Positions 45,427 to 54,683 of a stretch of 64,000 bases of DNA are shown one piece after another (position 1 is the first letter of the stretch; each line of letters opens with the position of its first letter). The position numbers were made by a program, and so were the translations under genes. Source of the stretch: SHZI01 sp041396045 (GTDB lineage: Bacteria; Pseudomonadota; Gammaproteobacteria; Steroidobacterales; GCA-2729495); assembly GCA_041396045.1 (NCBI GenBank), contig JAWKZI010000013.1:15587-79586 (forward strand), read 5' to 3'. The notes beneath the pieces are model-generated. The model saw only the letters and a program-made list of their open reading frames with translations, did not search any database and was not told the DNA's origin.

Positions 45427-47532
45427 GTGGAGTTGGGCAACTCCGTTGGTATTCCGCTGATCGTCATCAGTCGTCGTGACGATCACGCCACGACAATAAA
45501 TTCAGTGCTTCGGGACAGCGGACACGCGGTCCACTGTCAGCGCGTGAACGATCTGGCTACGCTCGCCGACCGGTTACGGTCCGTGCCGCCGGAGATTCTG
45601 CTGTACTTTGATGGCGACTCCGATGTCGATCTCGCTGCGGTTACCACCGCAGTGGCCGAGTGCTCGCCACCCCCGCCAGTCCTCGTCGTCCACGGCAAGG
45701 TTGATGAAGCCACGATCGCCGCCGCCATGGAGAGCGGCGCCCGCGATGTGGTTTCACTCACCCATCGCAACCGCCTGTGTGCTGTGGCAGGTCGTGAACT
45801 GCAAGCCCACCGACTACGGGTCGCGCTGCAAGGCGTAGTCAACTCTGCACGGCAATACAAGCAGGAACTGCGCAGTCTGATGACGGGTGCCTCTGAAGCC
45901 ATTGCAGATGTGCACGACGGCATCATCGTTACAGTGAACCCGGCGTGGGCAGCTTTGCTGGGCGTGCCAACGGAAGAGGAACTGGTGGGCCAGCCATTCA
46001 TGGACCTGTTCCGTGAAGCCGACCAGGCCACGCTGAAAGGCGCCTTGGTCGCGTGCCTGAAAGACAAGTGGGAAGAGGATGGCATTCTCCCCGTGATTGC
46101 CTACCGAACCGATGAATCCGAATTACCACTCGAACTGCGTCTGAAGCGGGTCACGGTAGACGGCGATCCCGCTGTACGGGTAATCGTGCCCGGGGATCGG
46201 ACGGCAGATCAGGCACCGGAAGAACTGCTGCAGGCCGCGGTAGACAAGGACCCCTCTACCGGATTTTATCAACGACACCAGTTTCTGGAGCAGCTGGCAT
46301 CACGAGTCGCAACGCCAGGTGAGGGCGGTGTGCGCGCAGTTGCCTACGTTCGACCCGACCACTTTTCTCGTGTGCAGGCTGATGTCGGGCTACTGGGTAC
46401 CGAGGCACTGCTGATGCGGCTGGCCGGGGTCTTGAGGGAATTGATGCAACCCGGCGACATTCATGGCCGTTTCGGCGGCACCATTTTTACCGTGCTGCTT
46501 GAGCGCGGCACGATGACCGACGTACAGGCCTGGGCCAGCCAGCTTCGCAAGGCGGTTGCCAACCAGATCTTCGAAGTAGACACACAATCCACGTCCATGT
46601 CCTGCACGATCGGACTCTGCGAAGTTCGAGGCACTGAAAAGGATTCCACCCAGCCACTGGCCGAGGCAGAACAAGCCTGCCGCAAGGGTCGTGAACAGGG
46701 CGGCAATCGTACCGTCCTCAGCGACGCCACCAGCATCACTGAACGCTTGCGACTGACTGACTCGCTGTGGGTGGCGCGAATCCGGTCCGCATTGATGCAA
46801 AACCGACTGCGTCTGGTGCATCAACCGGTGGTCGGGCTGCACGAAGATGTACAGGGTGTACTCGATACGCGCGTCCGGCTGATTGACGAACAGGGCGAAC
46901 CTATTCTGCCGGCCGACTTCATTCCACCGGCAGAACGCGCCCACCTGATGAAGAATATCGATCGCTGGGTGATCGGTGCTTCCTTCTCGTTCTGTGTGGC
47001 CCGCCAGCCAAATCTGGTCTTTGTCCGACTGTCACGTGACTCACTCCTCGATGACTCCCTGCTCGAATGGCTCAAAGCACGGGCCCGCAGCACCCGGCTC
47101 AAACCAGCACAGGTGTGCTTCCAGATCAGCGAGGAACTTACCTTGCAGCATCTGAAGCAGAGCAAGGATCTGGCCGAGAACCTGCGCGCCAACGGATTCA
47201 TGTTCGCAGTGGATCATCTCGGCATCGGCCGGGATTCCACCCAGTTGCTGGCGCACCTGCCGATGCAGTTTGTGAAAGTCGATGGCAGCCTCATGCAGGG
47301 ACTGCATCGAGACAAAGACCTGCAGAAGAAGGTCGGCGATATCGCTGCCAAGGCTCGCGAACTCAAAATCAAGACAATTGCCGAGCGCGTGGAGAACGCC
47401 AGCACCATGGCGGTGCTTTGGCAGCTTGGCATTACCTTCGTGCAGGGCAACTTCACGCAGACGCACGGGGTTGTTCTGGGCGACGAAAATCCTGACGGGC
47501 GGCAGCCTGCCGGCCAACGTGCCACAGGGTGA
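45427..47532 (+). CDS. FimX-like c-di-GMP receptor: receiver-PAS-degenerate GGDEF-degenerate EAL
   Basis: The 701-residue protein has a receiver-like domain (about 10-125), a PAS domain (150-255), a GGDEF-type domain with FGGTIF in place of GGDEF (near 350) and an EAL-type domain from about 440. In the EAL part the EAL triplet is replaced (VLDTRVRLID) and the DDFGTG motif reads DHLGIG, so neither cyclase nor phosphodiesterase activity is expected. This layout is that of FimX, which binds c-di-GMP and controls type IV pili. GTG at 45427 has AGGGA eight bases upstream; TTG at 45418 is an alternative. It is followed by a FimV-like gene. Confidence 0.82.
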   Translation: MELGNSVGIPLIVISRRDDHATTINSVLRDSGHAVHCQRVNDLATLADRLRSVPPEILLYFDGDSDVDLAAVTTAVAECSPPPPVLVVHGKVDEATIAAAMESGARDVVSLTHRNRLCAVAGRELQAHRLRVALQGVVNSARQYKQELRSLMTGASEAIADVHDGIIVTVNPAWAALLGVPTEEELVGQPFMDLFREADQATLKGALVACLKDKWEEDGILPVIAYRTDESELPLELRLKRVTVDGDPAVRVIVPGDRTADQAPEELLQAAVDKDPSTGFYQRHQFLEQLASRVATPGEGGVRAVAYVRPDHFSRVQADVGLLGTEALLMRLAGVLRELMQPGDIHGRFGGTIFTVLLERGTMTDVQAWASQLRKAVANQIFEVDTQSTSMSCTIGLCEVRGTEKDSTQPLAEAEQACRKGREQGGNRTVLSDATSITERLRLTDSLWVARIRSALMQNRLRLVHQPVVGLHEDVQGVLDTRVRLIDEQGEPILPADFIPPAERAHLMKNIDRWVIGASFSFCVARQPNLVFVRLSRDSLLDDSLLEWLKARARSTRLKPAQVCFQISEELTLQHLKQSKDLAENLRANGFMFAVDHLGIGRDSTQLLAHLPMQFVKVDGSLMQGLHRDKDLQKKVGDIAAKARELKIKTIAERVENASTMAVLWQLGITFVQGNFTQTHGVVLGDENPDGRQPAGQRATG

Positions 47533-47713
47533 CAAGCCGGGCACGAGGTGTGCCGCTGATCACACTCTGCAGGGATGTGCAGCACTGCTGCCGTCGCGAC
47601 ATAACAGAACGAGACCTGGGTCATTTACCATTTCGCCAACGGATGGTCTCCTGACGGTTGTCGAAAAACCCGCGCTAGCGCGCCAGCCACTTCAGGACGT
47701 CAGGGCCCCGAAT

Positions 47714-49735
47714 ATGCGCAAAATGCGCCAACCGGCACCAGCTTCAGTTGCGAATCCCGTACTTCGTAGCGCTATTAGCCAAGTGTTCAATCATCGGGGC
47801 CTGAGCGCATCGCTGCTGGCCGGATCCTTGCTGCTGATATGCGCCCAGTCCGCATCAGCGCTGACACTCGGTGAACTCAAGGTTCGTTCCGCACTGGGCC
47901 AACGGCTCAACGCCACTGTGCCGGTGCGCCTTGCCTCTGGCGAGGCATTGAGCAGCGGCTGTGTAATTCCCGGATTTCCGTCCTCCGACTTGCGTGGCGT
48001 ACCGGGTGCGGATGTCATCTCGCCCGAGGCAATCCGCGAAGGAACCTACGAACTGCGAGTGACGAGTACTGCGGCACTTTATGAGCCGATGTACGCACTT
48101 GAATTACGTATTGACTGCCCGGGCATCCCGGCGATGGTCCGTCAGTATGTTCTGATGCTGGACCTCCCCGCTGCTGTAACCGCTGCAGAGGGAGCTGGCA
48201 GTGCGGTACCTGGCATAGTCAATGTCAGGACCGATCGCGCCACACGCTCTACAAGTGAACCAGCCACATCTCGCACCACTGCCCCCACCCGGGTTCCGGA
48301 CCTTCAGCGTAGCAGCGGCGCGACCATAGAAACCGGATCACGCTATCGGGTGAAGCGTGGCGATACGCTATCTTCCATTGCTGCCCGCGTTCGCGACCGT
48401 GGTGTATCGCTATGGACATTTGCCGGCATCATTCAGGCCGCCAATCCTGATGCCTTTATCCACAACGATCCGAACCTGATCAAACTCGGCAGTGAAATTC
48501 TGATTCCATCCGCTGCTACATCCGCCAGCAGTCCGGCGGTTACAGCTCCGGCAAATACCGCCAGCAGTGTTGCTGCGCCAGCGGCAGCGGTCCCGGCGCC
48601 AGTGGCAGCGCCGGCACCTGTACCTGTACCTGTACCCGCCGTTGCCGGAGTAACTGCGTCGCTGCCAGAGGCTGCGACGGAAACTGTCGTGTCCGCCAAC
48701 AGGCCGACGTCGCCGGCAACAGTCGAGGCAACGCCAGTAGTACCCACCGCCAATACCCCGGCAACAGTCAAACCCGGTCCCGCACCAGGGCCATCGGCCA
48801 CCGCCGACAACCTGACGGACGAAGCATCGGCACCCAATCCATTCCTGGCGGCAGGTGCAGGCATCATCTTCGGTCTGCTGATCAGCGCACTATTGTGGTT
48901 CCGCAATCGGCTGCCACCACGGCAGAAACTGTCCACGCTGGCCAACAAGGTACCGGCTACCGGTAATGAATCCACAAACAGTTCGATCAGCCCGGTGCCC
49001 GTACCGATGGACAGCACTGCTGAGGAACCGGGCTTTACCGTGTCATGGTCCGAAGCGCCAGACGATGATTTGCTGGCTGCAGAGTTCGCCGATGCACCCA
49101 CGGAGGCATTCAGCAGCCCGGATCCCGGCGACACCGATTTCCCAGGCAGCGCTGCCGATACCGATGCCACCGTGGAATACCGCGCCGATTCGACTGTCGC
49201 GGCCAGCGAGGACATCACCTCCGAACTCGAGGAGCTTTTCGACAGCACCGACACCACAATTCAGAAGCGGCTGAACGCGGAAAAGCTCGCCGCACAACTC
49301 AGTGACATGCCTGACGACGAATCCGTAGCTGCCCACGCCCTTGACGACAACGAGAATGTGATTCCGGTCGGTAATCTGAACGAGACGCCGGCCAGCAGTA
49401 CAGTGGACTTCCTCGTTGGAGAACTGCAGAACGACGCCGATGCGACGGCGCTCGCACCCACGGTCGAACAACCACGACCCATACCGAAGAACAAGGGCGC
49501 CAAACAGGAACAGGTTGATATTCATACACTGGCCACACAAATCTCCAGTGACAACCAGCAGGCCCAGACTTTGCTGGAGGCACTGAGCCTCCTGGAGCGG
49601 GACTACGAAAACGAGCTTACGTCGAGTCAGGTACTGGATATGTCGGCCATTCGGGACGCGCTTGGTCCTGACGCAGACGAACCCACGCAGGTTCGTGAGA
49701 CGCAGGTCGAGGAACGTCGCAAGAAGGCGCGCTAG
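47714..49735 (+). CDS. FimV-like LysM protein, second copy
   Basis: This 673-residue protein has a signal peptide (LSASLLAGSLLLICAQSASA) and a FimV-type N-terminal domain (LTLGELKVRSALGQRLNATVPV). A LysM domain follows at about 210-266 (YRVKRGDTLSSIAARV...IKLGSEILIP), then a Pro/Ala-rich stretch with a VPVPVP repeat, a transmembrane helix near 374-399 (AGAGIIFGLLISALLWF) and an acidic cytoplasmic tail. Unlike the FimV at 32020 it lacks the C-terminal FimV motif. Its position after the FimX-like gene suggests a shared role in pili or polar organisation. Two ATGs three codons apart could start it. Confidence 0.82.
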   Translation: MRKMRQPAPASVANPVLRSAISQVFNHRGLSASLLAGSLLLICAQSASALTLGELKVRSALGQRLNATVPVRLASGEALSSGCVIPGFPSSDLRGVPGADVISPEAIREGTYELRVTSTAALYEPMYALELRIDCPGIPAMVRQYVLMLDLPAAVTAAEGAGSAVPGIVNVRTDRATRSTSEPATSRTTAPTRVPDLQRSSGATIETGSRYRVKRGDTLSSIAARVRDRGVSLWTFAGIIQAANPDAFIHNDPNLIKLGSEILIPSAATSASSPAVTAPANTASSVAAPAAAVPAPVAAPAPVPVPVPAVAGVTASLPEAATETVVSANRPTSPATVEATPVVPTANTPATVKPGPAPGPSATADNLTDEASAPNPFLAAGAGIIFGLLISALLWFRNRLPPRQKLSTLANKVPATGNESTNSSISPVPVPMDSTAEEPGFTVSWSEAPDDDLLAAEFADAPTEAFSSPDPGDTDFPGSAADTDATVEYRADSTVAASEDITSELEELFDSTDTTIQKRLNAEKLAAQLSDMPDDESVAAHALDDNENVIPVGNLNETPASSTVDFLVGELQNDADATALAPTVEQPRPIPKNKGAKQEQVDIHTLATQISSDNQQAQTLLEALSLLERDYENELTSSQVLDMSAIRDALGPDADEPTQVRETQVEERRKKAR

Positions 49736-49738
49736 CGC

Positions 49739-52069
49739 TTAAACCGACACCAGCATGCGGTCAACCTTGCGCCAGCCACGGGGCAATACGCTGCCGCGCT
49801 GGCTGCGGGCACCGTGATAATGCTTGAGGTCTGCCGGCTTCAGCGTCATCGTGCGCTGGTTGCCAAACAGCAGCAGTGACTGGTCCGGCGCCAGAACCGC
49901 CACAGCCGTCAACTTCTCTGCCCCTGCCTGGAATTTCTTGCTGGAGATGCCAAAGATCTTGTTGCCCTTGCCACGGGCCAGTTCCGGCAGATCGGCAGCG
50001 GGGAACACCAGCAATCGCCCCTCTGAACTCAGAGCAGCCACCATCAGCTTGCCGGGAAATACTTCGCTGGGCACCGGCACCGGATTCAACACATCGCCAC
50101 CCGCCGGCACTCGCAGACAGGCTTTGCCTGCCCGATTCCTTGAGTGCATCTCACCGAGCTTCACGAAAAACCCGTAGCCGGCATCGCTGGCTACCAGCCA
50201 GCGATCCTCCGGGTCGCCCAGCAGTACTCCACGAAAGCCGGCACCTGGCGCCGGATTGAGCCGGCCGGTTAACGGTTCGCCCTGCCCTCGCGCGGACGGC
50301 AAGGTATGCGCCGGCAGACAATAGGCACGACCCGAGTTGTCGAGGAATACAGCAGTCTGTGTACTCTTGCCCGGCGCCGAGCCAAGGTAACTGTCGCCTG
50401 ACTTGTAATTGAGAGTCAACGGATCGATATCGCGCCCCTTGGCGGCCCGTACCCAGCCGCTGACAGACAACACCACGGTCACCGGCTCGCTGGCAACCAG
50501 CTCCGTTTCCGCCAGCGCCTGGGCGGCTTCACGCTCGACTATCGCCGTGCGGCGTGGATCACCATGCTTTTCGGCCAGGGCAAGCAGTTCATCGCGAATC
50601 AACGTCTTCAGCCTGGCTGCACTCTTGAGGACCTGTTGCAGACTATCCCGCTCCTTCGCCAGATCCTTCTGCTCCGTGCGAATTTCGATCTCTTCCAGTT
50701 TCGCCAGTTGGCGCAAACGGAGATTCAGTATCGACTCAGCCTGCGTTTCCGTGATATTGAATCGTGTGATCAGTACGTCTTTGGGTCGGTCTTCCCGGCG
50801 AATAATCCTGATGACTTCGTCGATATTGAGATAGGCGATCAACAGGCCGTCGAGGATATGCAGCCGGTCTTCAACCTTCGCCAGACGGAACTGCAGCCGC
50901 CGTTTGACCGTGGCTGTACGGAATTGCAGCCACTCGCTGAGCAGGGACTGCAGATCCCTGACAGCCGGTCGGCCGTCCAGTCCGATCACGTTAAGGTTGA
51001 CGCGCAGTGTTCGCTCCAGATCGGTGGTAGCGAACAGGTGGCTCATCAGGGCATCTGCATCGATCTTGCCGGATTTCGGTGTGATGACCAGACGCGTGGG
51101 GTTCTCATGATCGGATTCATCGCGCAGATCCTCGACCAGCGGCAGCTTTTTCGACTGGCGTTGTGCCTCTATCTGCTCCAGTACCTTGCTGCCGGACACC
51201 TGAAACGGCAACTGCGTAACGATGATGTCGTCGTCTTCCCGCTCCCATTTCGCGCGCAGGCGCAGCGTGCCATTGCCGGTGGCATAAATATCGAGCAATT
51301 CCTTGCGGGGGGTCACAATCTCGCCGCCAGCAGGAAAATCCGGACCCTTGATGTGCTGACACAATTGCTTGACGGTCGTTTCAGGTGCCTCCAGCAGACG
51401 CACCAGAGCCGTAACGACCTCGCGCAGATTGTGCGGTGGAATGTCCGTGGACATGCCGACAGCAATGCCACTGGTGCCATTCAGCAGCAGATTCGGCAAC
51501 TGCGCCGGCAGCAGCGTCGGCTCTTCCAGCGTGCCGTCGAAATTTGGCACCCAGTCCACCGTGCCATGGGTCAGTTCATCAAGGAGTGTCGCCGCGTAAG
51601 GCGTCAGGCGTGCCTCCGTGTAGCGCATGGCCGCGAAAGACTTCGGATCATCGGCAGACCCCCAGTTCCCCTGCCCGTCGACGATCGGGTAGCGATAGGA
51701 AAAACTCTGCGCCATGTGCACCATGGCTTCATAGCAGGCCGAGTCACCATGGGGATGAAACTTGCCGATCACATCGCCCACAGTTCGAGCTGATTTCTTG
51801 TGCTTGCTGGCAGCAAGCAACCCCAGCTCACTCATCGCATAGATAATTCGTCGCTGTACCGGCTTCAGACCGTCACCGATATGCGGCAGGGCCCGGTCGA
51901 GAATGACGTACATCGAGTAGTCGAGGTATGCCTTTTCGGTGAAAGTCCGCAAAGGCAGCCGTTCAATCGTGTCGAATTCGAGACGACTCTGGGCTTCCTG
52001 TGCCAGGCGGCCCTTGCCCGCTTTCCGGGAGGCGCCAGATTTTTTTGATGTAGTCTTGCGGGTTGCCAT
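49739..52069 (-). CDS. parC: DNA topoisomerase IV subunit A
   Basis: ParC with ParE decatenates daughter chromosomes. The catalytic tyrosine is Tyr150 in AAMRYTEARL, and the quinolone pocket reads HPHGDSACYEAMV with Ser110 and Glu114, the wild-type pattern. The N-terminal extension (MATRKTTSKKSGASRKAGKG) is basic and unstructured. The beta-propeller C-terminal domain is short, as in ParC rather than GyrA. It follows parE by five bases and converges with the FimV-like gene. Confidence 0.96.
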   Translation of the reverse strand: MATRKTTSKKSGASRKAGKGRLAQEAQSRLEFDTIERLPLRTFTEKAYLDYSMYVILDRALPHIGDGLKPVQRRIIYAMSELGLLAASKHKKSARTVGDVIGKFHPHGDSACYEAMVHMAQSFSYRYPIVDGQGNWGSADDPKSFAAMRYTEARLTPYAATLLDELTHGTVDWVPNFDGTLEEPTLLPAQLPNLLLNGTSGIAVGMSTDIPPHNLREVVTALVRLLEAPETTVKQLCQHIKGPDFPAGGEIVTPRKELLDIYATGNGTLRLRAKWEREDDDIIVTQLPFQVSGSKVLEQIEAQRQSKKLPLVEDLRDESDHENPTRLVITPKSGKIDADALMSHLFATTDLERTLRVNLNVIGLDGRPAVRDLQSLLSEWLQFRTATVKRRLQFRLAKVEDRLHILDGLLIAYLNIDEVIRIIRREDRPKDVLITRFNITETQAESILNLRLRQLAKLEEIEIRTEQKDLAKERDSLQQVLKSAARLKTLIRDELLALAEKHGDPRRTAIVEREAAQALAETELVASEPVTVVLSVSGWVRAAKGRDIDPLTLNYKSGDSYLGSAPGKSTQTAVFLDNSGRAYCLPAHTLPSARGQGEPLTGRLNPAPGAGFRGVLLGDPEDRWLVASDAGYGFFVKLGEMHSRNRAGKACLRVPAGGDVLNPVPVPSEVFPGKLMVAALSSEGRLLVFPAADLPELARGKGNKIFGISSKKFQAGAEKLTAVAVLAPDQSLLLFGNQRTMTLKPADLKHYHGARSQRGSVLPRGWRKVDRMLVSV

Positions 52070-52074
52070 CAGTT

Positions 52075-53958
52075 TCAGATCTCGGCCAGGTTGCCCTTGG
52101 ATTCGAGCCAGGCGCGCCGGTCGGGCGAGCGCTTCTTGGCCAGCAGCATGTCGAGCAACTGTTCAGTATCGTCGGCTGCGTCGATCGTCAATTGCACCAG
52201 ACGGCGTGACGCCGGCAACATCGTGGTCTCCCGCAGTTGTAGCGGATTCATCTCGCCCAGCCCCTTGAAGCGCGTCACTGCCGGCTTGGCTCGCACCCCT
52301 TCGGCAACAAGCCGATCCAGTACACCCTGGCGCTCTGACTCGTCCAGTGCGTAGTAAACCTCCTTGCCAACATCAATGCGAAACAGCGGCGGCATTGCCA
52401 CATAAATGTGCCCGGCGCGGACCAGCTGCGGAAAATGCCGGACAAACAGCGCACAGATCAGCGTCGCGATATGCAGCCCGTCTGAATCCGCATCGGCGAG
52501 GATACAGACCTTGTGATAACGCAGGCCCGACAGATCATTGCTCCCGGGCTCGACACCAACCGCCAGGCTGATATTGCTGATCTCCTGGGAGGCGAGCAAC
52601 GCACCCTGATCTACCTCCCAGGTATTCAGTATCTTGCCGCGCAAGGGCAGCACCGCCTGAAACTCGCGGTTCCGTGCCTGTTTGGCCGAGCCACCAGCCG
52701 AATCACCTTCAACGAGAAATATCTCACAACGCTGCGGATCCGTGCTCGAGCAATCCGACAACTTGCCGGGCAATACGGGACCACTGGTGATTCTTTTGCG
52801 GACGATGACCTTGGCCGCCCGGGTGCGGTGCTGAGCGGCCAGAATGGCGCGTGAGGCAATCTGGTCACCTGCTTCGGTATTCTGATTCAGCCACAATGAA
52901 AAGGAGTCCTTGGCCACGCCGCCCACGAAAGTCGCACATTCGCGCGAACTCAAGCGCTCTTTGGTCTGGCCCGAAAACTGCGGCTCCTGCATCTTCACGG
53001 AAAGGACATATTGCAAGCCGTCCCAAACGTCGTCGGGCGCCAGCTTGACGCCGCGTGGCAGGAGATTCCTGAACTCACAATAATCGCGAAGCGCGTCGGT
53101 GAGCCCGGCCCGCAAGCCCGCCACATGAGTGCCGCCCTGGGCCGTCGGTATCAGATTGACATAGGACTCGCCGATAGCCGGACCGTCCGTCTCGGCCCAG
53201 GCCAGTGCCCAGTCGACCTCCTCACGTTTGCCCTTGAAAGTGGCGGTGTATGGCGTACCGGGCAACAGCTCGGTATCGGGCAGGCTCTCTGTCAGGTACT
53301 GCTCCAGGCCGCCTTCGTAGAGCCATTCGAATTTCTGCTCCGGCTTTTCGACCTCAAAACGAATACGCAAGCCGGGGCACAGTACGGCCTTGGCACGCAA
53401 AACGTGACGCAACTCGTTAATCGAGAACTTGTCGGTATCAAAAAACTTCGGATCCGGCCAGAAACGCAGCGTGGTTCCGGTATTGGCCTTGCCAACGGTG
53501 CCGACCTGCTCCAGCTTCCTGGTGCGTTCACCGTTGCTGAAGCTCATGTTGTACTCGTGGCCGTCCCGGCGAATCCAGACCTCCAGATTCTTCGACAGCG
53601 CATTGACAACGGATACGCCAACCCCGTGCAAACCACCCGAATACTGGTAATTATTGTTGGAGAATTTGCCGCCTGCGTGCAGGCGCGTCAGGATGAGTTC
53701 AACCCCGGGAATCTTCTCGACCGGATGCCTGTCGACCGGCATGCCACGGCCATCGTCGACGACTTCCAGCGACCCGTCGGCGTACAGCTTCACGTCGATG
53801 CGCTTGCAGTAGCCACCAATCGCTTCGTCCACGCTGTTGTCGATCACCTCGTGAGCCAGGTGATTCGGCCGACTGGTGTCGGTATACATCCCGGGCCGGC
53901 GGCGCACAGGATCAAGGCCGCTCAGGACCTCTATGTCAGCAGCTTGGTAAGAAGCCAT
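52075..53958 (-). CDS. parE: DNA topoisomerase IV subunit B
   Basis: ParE is the ATPase subunit. The GHKL motifs are EVIDNSVDEAIGG, VDDGRGMPVD and GGLHGVGVSVVNALS. The TOPRIM domain shows FLVEGDSAGGSAKQARNRE and ILADADSDGLHI. The PAVTRFKGLGEMNP block and the 627-residue length are those of ParE, not GyrB. It is directly upstream of parC in the same operon. The 130 bases from 53959 to 54087 contain no gene. Confidence 0.97.
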   Translation of the reverse strand: MASYQAADIEVLSGLDPVRRRPGMYTDTSRPNHLAHEVIDNSVDEAIGGYCKRIDVKLYADGSLEVVDDGRGMPVDRHPVEKIPGVELILTRLHAGGKFSNNNYQYSGGLHGVGVSVVNALSKNLEVWIRRDGHEYNMSFSNGERTRKLEQVGTVGKANTGTTLRFWPDPKFFDTDKFSINELRHVLRAKAVLCPGLRIRFEVEKPEQKFEWLYEGGLEQYLTESLPDTELLPGTPYTATFKGKREEVDWALAWAETDGPAIGESYVNLIPTAQGGTHVAGLRAGLTDALRDYCEFRNLLPRGVKLAPDDVWDGLQYVLSVKMQEPQFSGQTKERLSSRECATFVGGVAKDSFSLWLNQNTEAGDQIASRAILAAQHRTRAAKVIVRKRITSGPVLPGKLSDCSSTDPQRCEIFLVEGDSAGGSAKQARNREFQAVLPLRGKILNTWEVDQGALLASQEISNISLAVGVEPGSNDLSGLRYHKVCILADADSDGLHIATLICALFVRHFPQLVRAGHIYVAMPPLFRIDVGKEVYYALDESERQGVLDRLVAEGVRAKPAVTRFKGLGEMNPLQLRETTMLPASRRLVQLTIDAADDTEQLLDMLLAKKRSPDRRAWLESKGNLAEI

Positions 53959-54087
53959 CAGAATCCAGGAACAGTCGCAGCAACGATACCGGCGACAATC
54001 GCCAGGACGCGCACGACAACCGACGGAATCTTAGAGAACCTGCCAGATTAAGCAAGATGACTGTTCAGGATCGCGATCGAACACCGG

Positions 54088-54672
54088 TCAGTTCAGATCC
54101 GCGATCAGCGATTCGCGCAGGACTTCCGGAATCTCGCCCACGCGTGCGGTGAGTTCTGAATGGTCCACTCCGGCTGCCACTCCGGCACCCGATTTGAGCG
54201 CTTTAACCATCTCCGGCGTCAGCTCAAAGCGCAAAAAATGTACGGCCGACGTCTTGGTCTCGTCGGCCCGCTCCATGTCCTCGTCGGCAATGGCAAATAC
54301 CGGTGCCTGCCCGTCCACCTGGACCCAGACGCGATTCTCAACGTCAAGCAGCCGGGTCAGTGCCAGACGGCGCTCAGTTTCGTCCGGATACTGGATGAGC
54401 ATTGTTGCCTTCCAGTTGCTGCCGTCCGGAATCAGCGGGTTATAGGTGTCCAGTTCAGCCCGTATATCGTCCGGCTCGAAGATCCGTTCAGCACGCAGCA
54501 TCTCCTGGATCTGATAGTGCATCGTCAGCCGGTCTTCGAAAGCCAGTGTGACGTGGTCGCCCAGGGGCAGCTGCCGGTGAGTCTTGTGCTTTATCACCTG
54601 GGCACGAAACTCCGGGCGCAGCCGGGCATACACCTCAAGGGGATACAGGTCGTCGAGAATGAGCTTGTTCAC
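54088..54672 (-). CDS. DUF3501 family protein
   Basis: This 194-residue protein begins MNKLILDDLYPLEVYARLRPEFR and contains HKTHRQLPLGDHVTLAFEDRLTM and FELTPEMVKALKSGAGVAAGVDH, matching DUF3501. Its function is unknown. The family is regularly encoded next to rubrerythrin and an Fe-S (CCG-domain) protein, as here, suggesting a peroxide or oxidative-stress role. The GTG at 54672 is chosen because AAGGGA is six bases upstream. Confidence 0.88.
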   Translation of the reverse strand: MNKLILDDLYPLEVYARLRPEFRAQVIKHKTHRQLPLGDHVTLAFEDRLTMHYQIQEMLRAERIFEPDDIRAELDTYNPLIPDGSNWKATMLIQYPDETERRLALTRLLDVENRVWVQVDGQAPVFAIADEDMERADETKTSAVHFLRFELTPEMVKALKSGAGVAAGVDHSELTARVGEIPEVLRESLIADLN

Positions 54673-54683
54673 CACGAGTCCCT

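Noticed and set aside
50564..51793. Long plus-strand open frame antisense to parC
   Set aside because: It lies entirely within the well-supported parC gene, shows no family similarity and has no ribosome-binding site of note.
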